From positions 89,147 to 153,146 of the forward strand of contig NZ_JACJQN010000016.1 in the NCBI RefSeq assembly GCF_014696675.1: DNA of 64,000 nt, in the 5' to 3' direction. Numbering within the stretch: position 1 is the stretch's first letter; each line of letters starts with the position of its first letter. The position numbers were made by a program, and so were the translations under genes. Origin of the DNA: Phormidium tenue FACHB-1052. Its GTDB lineage: Bacteria > Cyanobacteriota > Cyanobacteriia > Phormidesmidales > Phormidesmidaceae. This document shows, piece by piece, positions 16,919-25,068 of this stretch. Below the pieces are notes generated by a model. That model was not told where the DNA came from. It saw nothing but the letters and a program-made list of their open reading frames with translations, and did no database searches.

Positions 16919-18085
16919 ATGACGAGAGCTTTCCTTGGGCCTAGGCTGTGGACGGTGGTGGGTCTGGTGGCCGTAGGTGGACTGCTGCGTGTTTCGGTCG
17001 ATTGGCGACTGCTGGGGCGATCGCTTACCTACCCCGACACCCCCATCACCTCAGCGGCCTGGTATCGGCCTCAGCAGCTCGTTCCCGGCGTTGGCCCCCA
17101 AGCCCCATCGCTGGCGCAGGTCGAGACAACCGAGATTTCTCCCAGAGCCCTGCAAAGGGCCTTGGACTTTGCCGAGGAGCAGAATTCGGTGGCGCTGCTG
17201 GTGATGCACCGCGATCGCCTAGTGGTCGAGCAATACTGGCAGGGCCACCAGGCCAGCGACCCCGTTAACTCCATGTCGATGGTCAAAACCCTGCTGGCGC
17301 TGCTGATTGGCGTGGCGATCGATGAGGGGCACATCGGTTCCATTCAAGACCCTGTCGGCACTTATATTTCAGAATGGGCCGACGACCCCAGAGGCGCTAT
17401 CACCCTGGCCGATCTGCTCTACATGCAGTCGGGCCTGCGCAACGACAACCGCATCGACACGCTGCGATCTGACCTGGTGCAGCTCTATGGCGGCTCAAAT
17501 ACCCAAAAACTTGTGCTGGATATTCCTTTAGAAAGCGCTCCTGGCCAGGCGTTTGACTACAGCAACTTCAACTCACAACTGCTCAGTCTAGTGCTAGAGC
17601 GAGCCACAGGAGAATCCTTTGGCGATTACCTGAGCAGCCGCCTCTGGCAGCCGCTGGGCGCGGGGGATGGCTTTCTCTGGCTCGATCGCCCTGGAGGAAG
17701 CGCCAAACCCTTTTGCTGCTTTTTTGCCACTGCCCCAGACTGGGTGAGGCTGGGGCAAATGCTGCTGCACCAGGGCAAAGTGGGCGATCGCCAAATCATC
17801 CCCGCCGATTGGCTAGCGCAAATGCTAGAAGCGTCGCCCCTGGAGCCGACCTTTGGCCTGCACATCTGGCTCAAGGCCCGCACCGCCGACTACCCCCAGG
17901 TCAACCGAGCTTCGTCAGCTCCCTTTGCTGCCGCCGACACGTTTTACCTCGACGGTCGCCACCACCAGCGGGTGTACGTGATTCCATCAGAAGAGCTAGT
18001 GATCGTGCGACTGGGCGAAGAGCCTCCCGCCTGGAACGATGCGGTGATCGTGAATGCGATCGTGGAGGGGCTGCGGCGGCCATGA
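16919..18085 (+). CDS. beta-lactamase-family serine hydrolase
   Basis: 388 residues. A class C beta-lactamase/D-alanyl-carboxypeptidase fold: the nucleophile motif S120-M-V-K123, the YSN triad member in FDYSNFN near residue 214, and a C-terminal HQRVYVIPSEELVIVRLG strand in place of KTG (HxG-like). The N-terminal hydrophobic stretch (about 10-25) is a membrane anchor or signal peptide, so it acts in the periplasm, probably on peptides or esters rather than as an antibiotic resistance enzyme. Its TGA overlaps the next start (ATGA), so the two products are translationally coupled. Confidence 0.85.
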   Translation: MTRAFLGPRLWTVVGLVAVGGLLRVSVDWRLLGRSLTYPDTPITSAAWYRPQQLVPGVGPQAPSLAQVETTEISPRALQRALDFAEEQNSVALLVMHRDRLVVEQYWQGHQASDPVNSMSMVKTLLALLIGVAIDEGHIGSIQDPVGTYISEWADDPRGAITLADLLYMQSGLRNDNRIDTLRSDLVQLYGGSNTQKLVLDIPLESAPGQAFDYSNFNSQLLSLVLERATGESFGDYLSSRLWQPLGAGDGFLWLDRPGGSAKPFCCFFATAPDWVRLGQMLLHQGKVGDRQIIPADWLAQMLEASPLEPTFGLHIWLKARTADYPQVNRASSAPFAAADTFYLDGRHHQRVYVIPSEELVIVRLGEEPPAWNDAVIVNAIVEGLRRP

Positions 18086-18717
18086 GGGGGGGCGCAATGT
18101 CCTGTTTTAGTTTCACCCTGCTGTTTGGCGGCATTCCTGCCCTGGAGCGAGGGGCTCAGCGTTTGGCCGATGCCTCTGCCACCGGGCTGAGCTGGCCTCT
18201 GGGTCTGCTGGGCCTGGGAGCGATCGCCCTTTATGGCCTGATAGCCCTACCCTTTGGGCTGAAGAATGGGTTTTTGGTGCGACAAAATGCCGCTGCTACC
18301 CCGCTCGGTCTGGGGCTAGATGCGCTGCGCCGTTTCATTGCCCCCGCCCTGCTCGAAGAAACGATCTTTCGCGTCATGCTGCTGCCCCACCCGGTAGAAG
18401 GAGTGCCCGGCGATCGCTGGCTGCTGTGGGGCATTGTCAGTTTTGTGGCGTTTGTTCTGTACCACGTTTTGCTGGATAGAACCCTGTACCGAGGAACTGG
18501 AGCTGGCCTCTCTGACCCTCGCTTTTTGGTGCTAGCAGGCTGGTTGGGGCTAATACTGATCGGCGCGTACTGGATTACGGGATCGCTTTGGGTGGTGGTG
18601 CTGATGCACTGGGTGGTGGTGCTGGTGTGGGTTTATCGCTTTGGCGGCTGGGCGCGGCTGAGTGGTGTGAGGGCGGTTCGGGGCAGAGAACGCAAGCCGA
18701 TCGCGCCGTTTCGGTAG
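18082..18717 (+). CDS. CPBP-family intramembrane protease-like protein
   Basis: 211 residues from ATG 18082, which overlaps the hydrolase stop. Several hydrophobic helices. The glutamate pair E92-E93 with R97 (LLEETIFR) and a histidine in a following helix (VLYHVLLD, about 128) and in MHWVVVL match the CPBP/Abi (CAAX protease and bacteriocin-processing) motifs. Substrate unknown. The tight coupling to a periplasmic serine hydrolase suggests a shared role in envelope peptide or lipoprotein handling, which is inference. Confidence 0.75.
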   Translation: MRGGAMSCFSFTLLFGGIPALERGAQRLADASATGLSWPLGLLGLGAIALYGLIALPFGLKNGFLVRQNAAATPLGLGLDALRRFIAPALLEETIFRVMLLPHPVEGVPGDRWLLWGIVSFVAFVLYHVLLDRTLYRGTGAGLSDPRFLVLAGWLGLILIGAYWITGSLWVVVLMHWVVVLVWVYRFGGWARLSGVRAVRGRERKPIAPFR

Positions 18718-18914
18718 TGAGCGGCCTGCGGTGGTAAGGCTAGGGGAATATGCAGGAATGACGATGCGATCGCCCAAAACTTTACCTAGGCACTCTTAAA
18801 TTCCTGTGGCACAATACCCAGCGGAGCATTGCAGACCAGTGGGTGGCCCTAGCGCCGCCTGCGACAGGTTATCTGTCGCTGATGTTTATCTAAAGGAAAG
18901 CAAGGGTGTTCCCT

Positions 18915-20048
18915 ATGTCTTTGACTGATACTGATTTGTCGCCTAACCAAGATTTTTTCAACGAAGAAGAAGCCATCGTTGAATTTACCCCCAACGAAGC
19001 CTTCTTCAGCAGCACCAGTGTGCTAACTCTGCTGGCGGCTTTCGACCCTGGCTTTGCTGACCTGGTGTCCGACTTCGCCAGCGCCCTACCCGATGCTACC
19101 GGCCAAATTTCTGTGGAGGATGGTCTGTTTGACGCCAACCTGCTGCTGGCCGATGGCACGGCCCTAACGGGCACTTTTGATGCCCCGACAACGCTGCGAG
19201 GCTTTGCCGATCTGGCCGCTGTCTCAGATGGCACCTTCACCCTAGATGGGGGAATTTTAGAGGCGGCGATCGCCACGGACGACCAAACAGCCACCGTGCT
19301 CGGGTTTGACCTATCTGCCGCCGCTGGCACCTTCGTGCTGGATGCCATCAACGCCATTGATGACACCGTGCCCTTTGCCAACGGTGCGTTTACCCTAGAC
19401 TCGGCCACGGCCCTCGGCCCGATTAGTGGCACCGTCGATGTGGCCGGAGGCGATCTCAACCTCGATTTGGCCACGCCCTTTGGCCAGCTAGTGGCCGACA
19501 TCGACTTTCAAGATGACGCGGTTGTCCCCTTCGCTGCGGCGCTGCCGCTGGTGGGCGACATCAACGGTGCCGTTGACCTCAACAGCGGCAATATTGTGGC
19601 ATCCCTAGGTGCCTTTGGCGATCTGTCGGTGCCCCTCTCGGCGGTGACTGGGTCGTTGACGCTGGCTGACGGGCTGGCTAGTTTGGATGCTTCAGTGCCC
19701 ATCGGCTCTGGCCTGAGCCTGCCGGTAGCGACCGATTTCGCTATTGGGCCTTTGGCCAGCGAATATGTGGCTGAGTTTGTTCAAGATCTAAATGGCACCG
19801 GCACGCTCACCGATGGCGTGCTCGATGCTGCGATCGAAGGCCCCCTGGGCCTGTTTGAGACCACCTTTGACGTAGTGGCCTTCACCAATCAGGGAGCCGA
19901 CTTCTTTGCCGGTATCGATGGCGTGATTGATGTCAGTGGTGGCATTGCTACGACTTCTTTGATTACGCCCCTCGGCGACATCAACGACAGCCTTGACCTA
20001 GCGACCATAGCACCAGCGTTGGAAGCTTCTGCTGCTGCGCCGATCTAG
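18915..20048 (+). CDS. extremely acidic repetitive protein with one basic residue, unknown function
   Basis: 377 residues from ATG 18915 (AAGGG upstream; an in-frame GTG lies three codons earlier). No signal peptide or membrane helix. Composition is extraordinary: about 44 Asp and 12 Glu against a single Arg (in TTLRGF) and no Lys, His, Cys or Trp; the only Met is the first. From residue 90 the sequence cycles through units such as GxINGxVDLxxGxI and TPxGD(I/L), suggesting a beta-helix or beta-solenoid. Low pI, no Cys and no N-terminal signal are features of type I secretion substrates; the exporter pair at 7.7-12.3 kb is a candidate route, but that is inference. No RTX nonapeptides are visible. 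Confidence 0.7.
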   Translation: MSLTDTDLSPNQDFFNEEEAIVEFTPNEAFFSSTSVLTLLAAFDPGFADLVSDFASALPDATGQISVEDGLFDANLLLADGTALTGTFDAPTTLRGFADLAAVSDGTFTLDGGILEAAIATDDQTATVLGFDLSAAAGTFVLDAINAIDDTVPFANGAFTLDSATALGPISGTVDVAGGDLNLDLATPFGQLVADIDFQDDAVVPFAAALPLVGDINGAVDLNSGNIVASLGAFGDLSVPLSAVTGSLTLADGLASLDASVPIGSGLSLPVATDFAIGPLASEYVAEFVQDLNGTGTLTDGVLDAAIEGPLGLFETTFDVVAFTNQGADFFAGIDGVIDVSGGIATTSLITPLGDINDSLDLATIAPALEASAAAPI

Positions 20049-20080
20049 GCGATCGCAAATCCTCTCGGACAAAGCTATAG

Positions 20081-20133
20081 GAGGGTGCATGATCCTTTCA
20101 GGATCGGATTTTGACCATTGCACCCTCTTTTTG
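20081..20133 (+). terminator. terminator of the acidic protein gene
   Basis: GAGGGTGCA (20081-20089) pairs with TGCACCCTC (20119-20127), followed by five T residues. A second hairpin GATCCTTTCAGGATC sits inside the loop. Confidence 0.8.
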
Positions 20134-20216
20134 TTGCTTAGACTAGCCTGGCCTATACCTTGGGTTAACCATTGCTGCGTTGTGCGTCTGCATCACCCTG
20201 AAAGCCCAACGCGCCC

Positions 20217-20948
20217 CTAGGCTCCCTGAGGTGTTTCTTGCCAGAGCTGGGTGGTTTGGCGCAGGCTGCGGAAGTCACCGTTGCCAATAATTAAATGGTC
20301 GAGCACCGGCACAGCGAGAATCTGCGCCCCCTGAAGGAGCTGACGGGTGAGCGAGAGGTCGTCGGGGGAAGGTTCGAGGTTGCCTGAAGGATGGTTGTGC
20401 GCCACGATGCAGCGCACCGCACCGTGGCGAATCACGGTTTTGAAAATTTCTCTTGGGTGAGCCAGGGTTTCGGTGGCGGTGCCGATGGTGATCACCTTGG
20501 TGCCCATCAGCCGGTGGCGCACATCAAGCAGTACCACAGCAAAGCGCTCCTGGGCCTGCCACATCAATTCGTGGCTGAGAGCGGCGGCGGCAATGGCGGG
20601 GTCGTCCACGACGGTTTTTTCGGGCGGAATCGCTTGCAGCACCCGTTTCCCCAGCTCAATGGCGGCTAATATGGTGGTGGCTTTAGCCGGGCCAACGCCT
20701 GAAATTTGCTCCAGATCGTGGGCCGATACATCCCTTAGCGAGGTGAGCGGATCGCGCTGATTTTGCCCCATTTCTTGCAGAATAAGCTGGCCAAGCCCCA
20801 CTGCTGACAGCTTACCTGGCCCCTGGCCTGTACCCAGCAAAATGGCCAGTAGCTCTGCAGCCGAGAGGCTTTTAGCTCCGTAAGATAGCAGCCGTTCTCG
20901 CGGGCGATCGCTCGACGGCATGTCTAACATGCGGACATGGTAGGTCAT
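20217..20948 (-). CDS. radC: RadC family JAB-domain protein
   Basis: 243 residues. An N-terminal helix-hairpin-helix region ([16 protein letters not shown]) precedes an MPN/JAB domain with the metal motif [14 protein letters not shown]. The name comes from early repair genetics that were later reassigned, so a DNA-repair role is not established; the fold predicts a zinc metalloprotease or nuclease-like activity. Start ATG 20948. Confidence 0.92.
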   Translation of the reverse strand: MTYHVRMLDMPSSDRPRERLLSYGAKSLSAAELLAILLGTGQGPGKLSAVGLGQLILQEMGQNQRDPLTSLRDVSAHDLEQISGVGPAKATTILAAIELGKRVLQAIPPEKTVVDDPAIAAAALSHELMWQAQERFAVVLLDVRHRLMGTKVITIGTATETLAHPREIFKTVIRHGAVRCIVAHNHPSGNLEPSPDDLSLTRQLLQGAQILAVPVLDHLIIGNGDFRSLRQTTQLWQETPQGA

Positions 20949-21044
20949 GGTGGCACCTCTGGTAGCTGGGCCAGAGGCCCATTGCTAGTAAGCCCAACCG
21001 CTGTGGGATAATTCACCCCCGAAACAGACAACAGAGAACTCCCT

Positions 21045-21479
21045 ATGACCACTTCGTCCTTTCCCTCCGCTGCTGCGATCGCCGCCATTCGCCAGCGGCT
21101 GGGCCAGTTTAGCTGCCTGACTACGCCACCGACCCTCAGCGATGCCGAAGCTGCCCAGGTGCGGGCTGACCTGAGCGACTTTAACGACTGGTCTGATTAT
21201 CAAACTCTGGGCATTTGTGCCGATACCTTGGCTGAGGGGCAGCAAGCCCTGGAGTCATTTTTGAAAGCCCTTAGGGTTACCGTCAGCCTAGACCTGCCTG
21301 CCCGTGAGGGAGCGATTTATCTCAAGTTCAACACCCTCAAAGGCGCGTGGTATTTGGATGATTACAGCGGCCCATCGCGTGGGGTGCTCATTACCTTTCA
21401 CACCTCTGACCCCGAGGTAACTGAATTGTCGGGCACCTACGGCCCGTTTCCGTTCGACCTGTTCCCAGCGCAGCCCTAG
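21045..21479 (+). CDS. DUF1824 family protein
   Basis: 144 residues. The cyanobacterial DUF1824 pattern is clear: LSDFNDWSDYQTLGICAD, the block GAIYLKFNTLKGAWYLDDYSGPSRGVLI and the acidic C terminus LSGTYGPFPFDLFP. Soluble and without cofactor motif; conserved in cyanobacteria and plastids but functionally unknown. Convergent with the AMIN-domain gene, separated by a large perfect hairpin. Confidence 0.85.
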   Translation: MTTSSFPSAAAIAAIRQRLGQFSCLTTPPTLSDAEAAQVRADLSDFNDWSDYQTLGICADTLAEGQQALESFLKALRVTVSLDLPAREGAIYLKFNTLKGAWYLDDYSGPSRGVLITFHTSDPEVTELSGTYGPFPFDLFPAQP

Positions 21480-21498
21480 TTGATTGGGGTTAAGGGCG

Positions 21499-21555
21499 CA
21501 GCAGAAAGGCTTCAGGTAGAAGTGTGTTCCTCTTCTACCTGAAGCCTTTCTGCTG
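21499..21555. terminator. 24-bp perfect stem-loop between convergent genes
   Basis: Arms at 21499-21522 and 21532-21555 are perfectly complementary over 24 bases (beginning CAGCAGAAAGG and ending CCTTTCTGCTG) with a nine-base loop. There is no T-run on either side. It is placed exactly where a bidirectional terminator between DUF1824 (+) and the AMIN gene (-) would sit. Confidence 0.75.
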
Positions 21556-21581
21556 ACATGTTCTGCTTGGCCAGTGCTGAT

Positions 21582-23705
21582 TTACCAGCCGCCGCTGCCC
21601 CACTCGCGGCTGGTTTCTGGGGCGGCTGCGATGGGGATAGCACGGGGAATATCCTGCATCACCTGCACCTGAATCACCTGGTTCGGCTCAATGACAACGT
21701 ACTGGGGAGAGGTGCCCACCACGGTTGTGGCCCCGACCAGAGCGCCGCCGATTAGACCGATGCCGCTAAATCCGGTCAACAGCAGCAGAGCTAGGGCCCC
21801 TAATCCCGCCCCAGCGGCCAGGCGTGGGCTGCTCACCTCGGTGTTACCCACCATGTATTCAGTAGTGCTGGCAAAATCGACCTGCTGCCCGGTGGGGGCA
21901 ATCAGCATTTTGCTCACCCAGCGCTGGCCCTGGGGGGTTGGTTCAAACTGGCCAATGAGCTGACTGCCCGCCGGGGCGACAACGCCGTTGGTGATGGGGT
22001 CACGAATGTCGTGGGCCAGCAGCAGTACCTGGTTTTGGCTGGAGCTGGCGTTGAGATCGAGGGGCTGATCGCCGACGTAGCGCAGCTCTAGCACCGTGCC
22101 CGCTGCTACCAGCGTGTCGGGGGAAAGGGGGCGATCGCTAGAAGCCGGGTTAATAGCGCTGGGTAGGGCTGCCTGGTCGCTACTACCGGGCAGGGGGCTG
22201 CCAAATAGAACGGTTTCTCTAGCTGCGGCCAACATCACCGGACTCGATGGGGGAACTACAGTACCCTGGCTGGTGGTAGTTGGAGCAGTGGGTACGGTCA
22301 GAAGATTGGGGTCGGTGCCAGCTAACTCAACGGGAACCGTGGCCAGCGGGGGTGGCTCTTGGCTAATCGCGTCGGGCTGAACGGCGATCGCCCCAGCAGG
22401 TTGGGTTTCAACCATTGCCGTCTCTGCGGGCAGTTCTGGTAGGGGCGGTGGGTCGGCAGCAATTACCGGAGTCTGGCTGCTGGCTTCATCCGCCGGGGCT
22501 GTGGTTGGAGCTGCTGCGATCGCCTCTGCGGGCGGTTCTGGTAAGGCTGGGGGGTCGGCGGCAATGACCGGAGTCGGGCTGCTGGCTTCGACAGGAGGGG
22601 CAGGGGTTGGAGCCGCCGCGATCGCCTCCGATTCGGTCGCCTCAGGCTCTACCGCTGGTTGCCCAGGGGTTGGCAGCTCAGGTGGAGTGACCGCAATGGG
22701 CACACCGCTGGTCTCGGTATCGATCGCGGGCGCAGCCGGAGAGACAGGGGAACTGGCTGGCTGGGTTGCCACTGCTTCGGGGCTAGGGGTAGGAGCTGCG
22801 GCAACCGGTAGCTGGGCGGTGGGGACAGCGCCCTCGGCCAGCGACGGTGGCTCAAAGGTCAGCACCGAGCCGGTACTGGCGGGAGGCTGTACGGCGGGCA
22901 GGGGGGCGATCGCTGTCTCAGGCTGTGCTGCCCCAGCGATCGGCGGTTCGGTCGAGGCTAAGCTTGGCCCTTGGGGCGCAGTGGCCACTGGGCCGATCAC
23001 CGCGTCAAGTTCAGCCAGGCTGGGCACCGATATCTGCTCTCCGGGTTGCCCGAGGTTGAAGGGGTCTACGGGCAGAGTTTCAGGCAGGTTGGTCAGGCTG
23101 GCAATATCGCTGGGCAGCATCAGGTTGGCCGCTGAGGTGCTCAGCCGTCCAGTACCCGCCTCCGGAAAGCCTAGTTGTGGGTCATTTCCTGGAATCACCG
23201 GCAGTTCCACAATCATGGAGTTACTGTCTGGTGCAGGGGCGCTGCTGGGCACAGACGCCGTAGGGGCAGTGGCTGAGGCGGTGAGCACCCAGCGGGTTTG
23301 ATCACCTGCGGCGATAGAAATCAGGCTGATTCCCTCTGCGGCTAGCTCGGCATCGGCGACCAGGTCGAGCACCACCACGGTGGCATCGTTCACCTGGCTG
23401 AGGCTCACTTGACTCACAGCCCCGCTGTAGGTTTGCTGGGTGGTTGCCGTTCCCAACTGGGTTTCGGGCAAGGTCACCACAATCTGGGAAGCGTCCGCTG
23501 CGACGGCGTACTGCGGCGTGATGCCGCTGGGCAGGGTAAAGGTTAACTGCTGGGTTGCTGGGTCAAACTGCCAGGCGGCCAGGGTTTCGGCCTGGGCGGC
23601 GGGGCTGATAATTAGCAGGGTAGACACCATCAGACCAGCGCCTGCCCAGCCACCCAGACGGTAGCCGGTACGTGATGTAGGAGAATGGTGGGTTGGGTAT
23701 GCCAT
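21582..23705 (-). CDS. exported AMIN-domain protein with Pro/Ala-rich linker and TrbI/VirB10-like C terminus
   Basis: 707 residues. Signal peptide about 1-39 (ending AQA). An AMIN-like beta-sandwich follows (about 42-150: LAAWQFDPATQQLTFTLP ... QIVVTLPETQLG), which binds peptidoglycan in other proteins. Then about 350 residues of low-complexity Pro/Ala/Thr/Glu repeats, including a near-duplicate PTPAPPVEASSPTPVIAAD / TTAPADEASSQTPVIAAD. The C-terminal region (about 535-700) contains PAGSQLIGQ, a hydrophobic Gly/Ala/Leu helix and VVIEPNQVIQVQVMQDI, reminiscent of the beta-barrel of TrbI/VirB10 proteins. Probably spans the periplasm. The direct role is unknown. Confidence 0.6.
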   Translation of the reverse strand: MAYPTHHSPTSRTGYRLGGWAGAGLMVSTLLIISPAAQAETLAAWQFDPATQQLTFTLPSGITPQYAVAADASQIVVTLPETQLGTATTQQTYSGAVSQVSLSQVNDATVVVLDLVADAELAAEGISLISIAAGDQTRWVLTASATAPTASVPSSAPAPDSNSMIVELPVIPGNDPQLGFPEAGTGRLSTSAANLMLPSDIASLTNLPETLPVDPFNLGQPGEQISVPSLAELDAVIGPVATAPQGPSLASTEPPIAGAAQPETAIAPLPAVQPPASTGSVLTFEPPSLAEGAVPTAQLPVAAAPTPSPEAVATQPASSPVSPAAPAIDTETSGVPIAVTPPELPTPGQPAVEPEATESEAIAAAPTPAPPVEASSPTPVIAADPPALPEPPAEAIAAAPTTAPADEASSQTPVIAADPPPLPELPAETAMVETQPAGAIAVQPDAISQEPPPLATVPVELAGTDPNLLTVPTAPTTTSQGTVVPPSSPVMLAAARETVLFGSPLPGSSDQAALPSAINPASSDRPLSPDTLVAAGTVLELRYVGDQPLDLNASSSQNQVLLLAHDIRDPITNGVVAPAGSQLIGQFEPTPQGQRWVSKMLIAPTGQQVDFASTTEYMVGNTEVSSPRLAAGAGLGALALLLLTGFSGIGLIGGALVGATTVVGTSPQYVVIEPNQVIQVQVMQDIPRAIPIAAAPETSREWGSGGW

Positions 23706-24077
23706 GGGTTATGTCTCCCTCTAGGGCGGTGTGAGTGTGGAGTGAACGCAGTTGCCAATGATTTCCTTGGCAAACGCTAGATGCAGCGTCAAACCTAGGT
23801 TTGCCTAGCCTAAATACAGCGTGAGCCCAAAGCCTAACTAAGGATACGCACAATCTCGAGAATTGCAAGGGGTAGAGGAAAGTTTAAGCAGGTAAAGCTC
23901 AGAGAGCTGAGGCGATAGGCAGTGGGGGGAACTTGTGGGGCAGCGATCGCGTCGCGCACAACAGGGAATTGCTTTTGGGGTTAAGCAATCTTGCGGGCTG
24001 GTCTGAATTTCAGCCGCCGGGGCACCCTGAGCAAAGATGTACTCACACGCAAAATCGACTTCTGGAGGCAGCACACC
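23706..24077. other. 372-base divergent intergenic region (AMIN gene / COP23 gene)
   Basis: No gene is credible here. It must hold both divergent promoters. A HIP1 octamer (GCGATCGC) occurs near 23943. CTGGAGG at 24062-24068 is the ribosome-binding site of the COP23 gene. Confidence 0.4.
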
Positions 24078-24791
24078 ATGGTTCGTTCTACGACTAGCTC
24101 GTTCACTAAAGTACTCATGGGTGGGCTAGCCACCGCCCTACTGACCGGGCCGTTTGGGGCCGTCGGCCAAGCCCAAACCCAAACTCCAGAAAGCACCCCT
24201 GAAACGACTCCGGCAGAGTCCGCTGAGGCGGATACCGCACCGCGCTTCACCTGTCAGATGCAGGATGGGCAATACACCGTAATGTATTCCCCCACTAGTC
24301 AGCCGGGGCAAGCCTACCCCTGGGCAGTACCCCAAGATATGGGCAGTGCCTGGCCTGCCGAACGCCGCTGTGCTACCATTAGCGCCCGTCTGGAAGAGTA
24401 CCGTCCTGACGGTCTGATGGCGCTTGAAACCTCGGTAGAAAATGGTTACAACACCGTCTGCGTCACGACTGAAAACACTCCTGGCTGCCGTATCGTATTC
24501 ACCGTGCCCCCGGGGCAAGATGCGACCGCAACCCGCGATCTCGTGTTTGACAACCTGGCGATCGCCGACCGAGGCGACCAAACCGACGGGGTCACCACCT
24601 TTGCGGGCGGCAACAGCGACGTGCTAGGGCAAATTGGCAATATTTTGGGTCTGCCCAGTTCCGCCAGCAGCCCGCGCAGCAGCGGCATTAACCTTAAGCC
24701 CTTTCTCGACCCCACCGATGGCGGCACCGGCGCTCGTCTGAGCGGCGGCAGCCCTGCCGGTCGGTCTCTTAACCCCGATGCGTTTCGCTAG
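24078..24791 (+). CDS. COP23-domain exported protein
   Basis: 237 residues from ATG 24078, nine bases after CTGGAGG. A signal peptide (to about residue 34, GQAQ) is followed by a Thr/Glu/Pro linker and the COP23 domain: FTCQMQDGQYTVMY, W-x-VPQDMGSAWPAERRCATISARLE, NTVCVTTE and GCRIVFTVPP, with four conserved cysteines that would form disulfides. COP23 was named as a circadian-oscillating surface protein; its function is unknown. The C-terminal tail is Ser/Gly-rich. Confidence 0.85.
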   Translation: MVRSTTSSFTKVLMGGLATALLTGPFGAVGQAQTQTPESTPETTPAESAEADTAPRFTCQMQDGQYTVMYSPTSQPGQAYPWAVPQDMGSAWPAERRCATISARLEEYRPDGLMALETSVENGYNTVCVTTENTPGCRIVFTVPPGQDATATRDLVFDNLAIADRGDQTDGVTTFAGGNSDVLGQIGNILGLPSSASSPRSSGINLKPFLDPTDGGTGARLSGGSPAGRSLNPDAFR

Positions 24792-24900
24792 AAGCGCTAA
24801 TTCGGTTCGGGTGGAATGACTAATGACTCAACTTTGATGACTCAATAGCCCACCATACATATCGCAGGGTGATAGAAATTGCCCTCACCCTTGCGACGAT

Positions 24901-24930
24901 AGCGCTGACTCAGGTACCTGAGCCAGCGCT
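24901..24930. repeat. 30-base near-perfect palindrome centred on GGTACC
   Basis: The arms AGCGCTGACTCAGGTACC and its complement match except at one position pair, giving a stem of about 13-14 bp. A second, smaller hairpin (ATCCCC..GGGGAT) follows at about 24965-24995. They lie between the COP23 gene and the next gene; neither has a T-run. Confidence 0.55.
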
Positions 24931-25068
24931 GCTGCTGTCTATAGCCAAAACCAGCATCATGCCGTCAAAGAATCCCCAGCAGGATTGGGGATGACACCAT
25001 CGCCCCCAAGGCCAGTGGGCAAGGGGCAAGGCTTCGTGGTAATCAGAAGGCAGTAACGGCGTGGTTTT

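Noticed and set aside
17713..18081. Upstream extension of the CPBP protein frame inside the serine hydrolase
   Set aside because: The translated part has no protein character; ATG 18082 overlapping the stop by ATGA is the standard coupled start.
18890..19501. 203-residue minus-strand frame antisense to the acidic protein
   Set aside because: Ser/Lys/Val-rich translation expected from the complement of an Asp/Ala/Gly-rich repeat; no motif and no start context.
22501..23301. 266-residue plus-strand frame antisense to the AMIN-domain gene
   Set aside because: It mirrors the Pro/Ala-rich, repeat-like region of the real gene and has a Gly/Ser/Ala-rich composition with no domain. It is a shadow of GC-rich codons.
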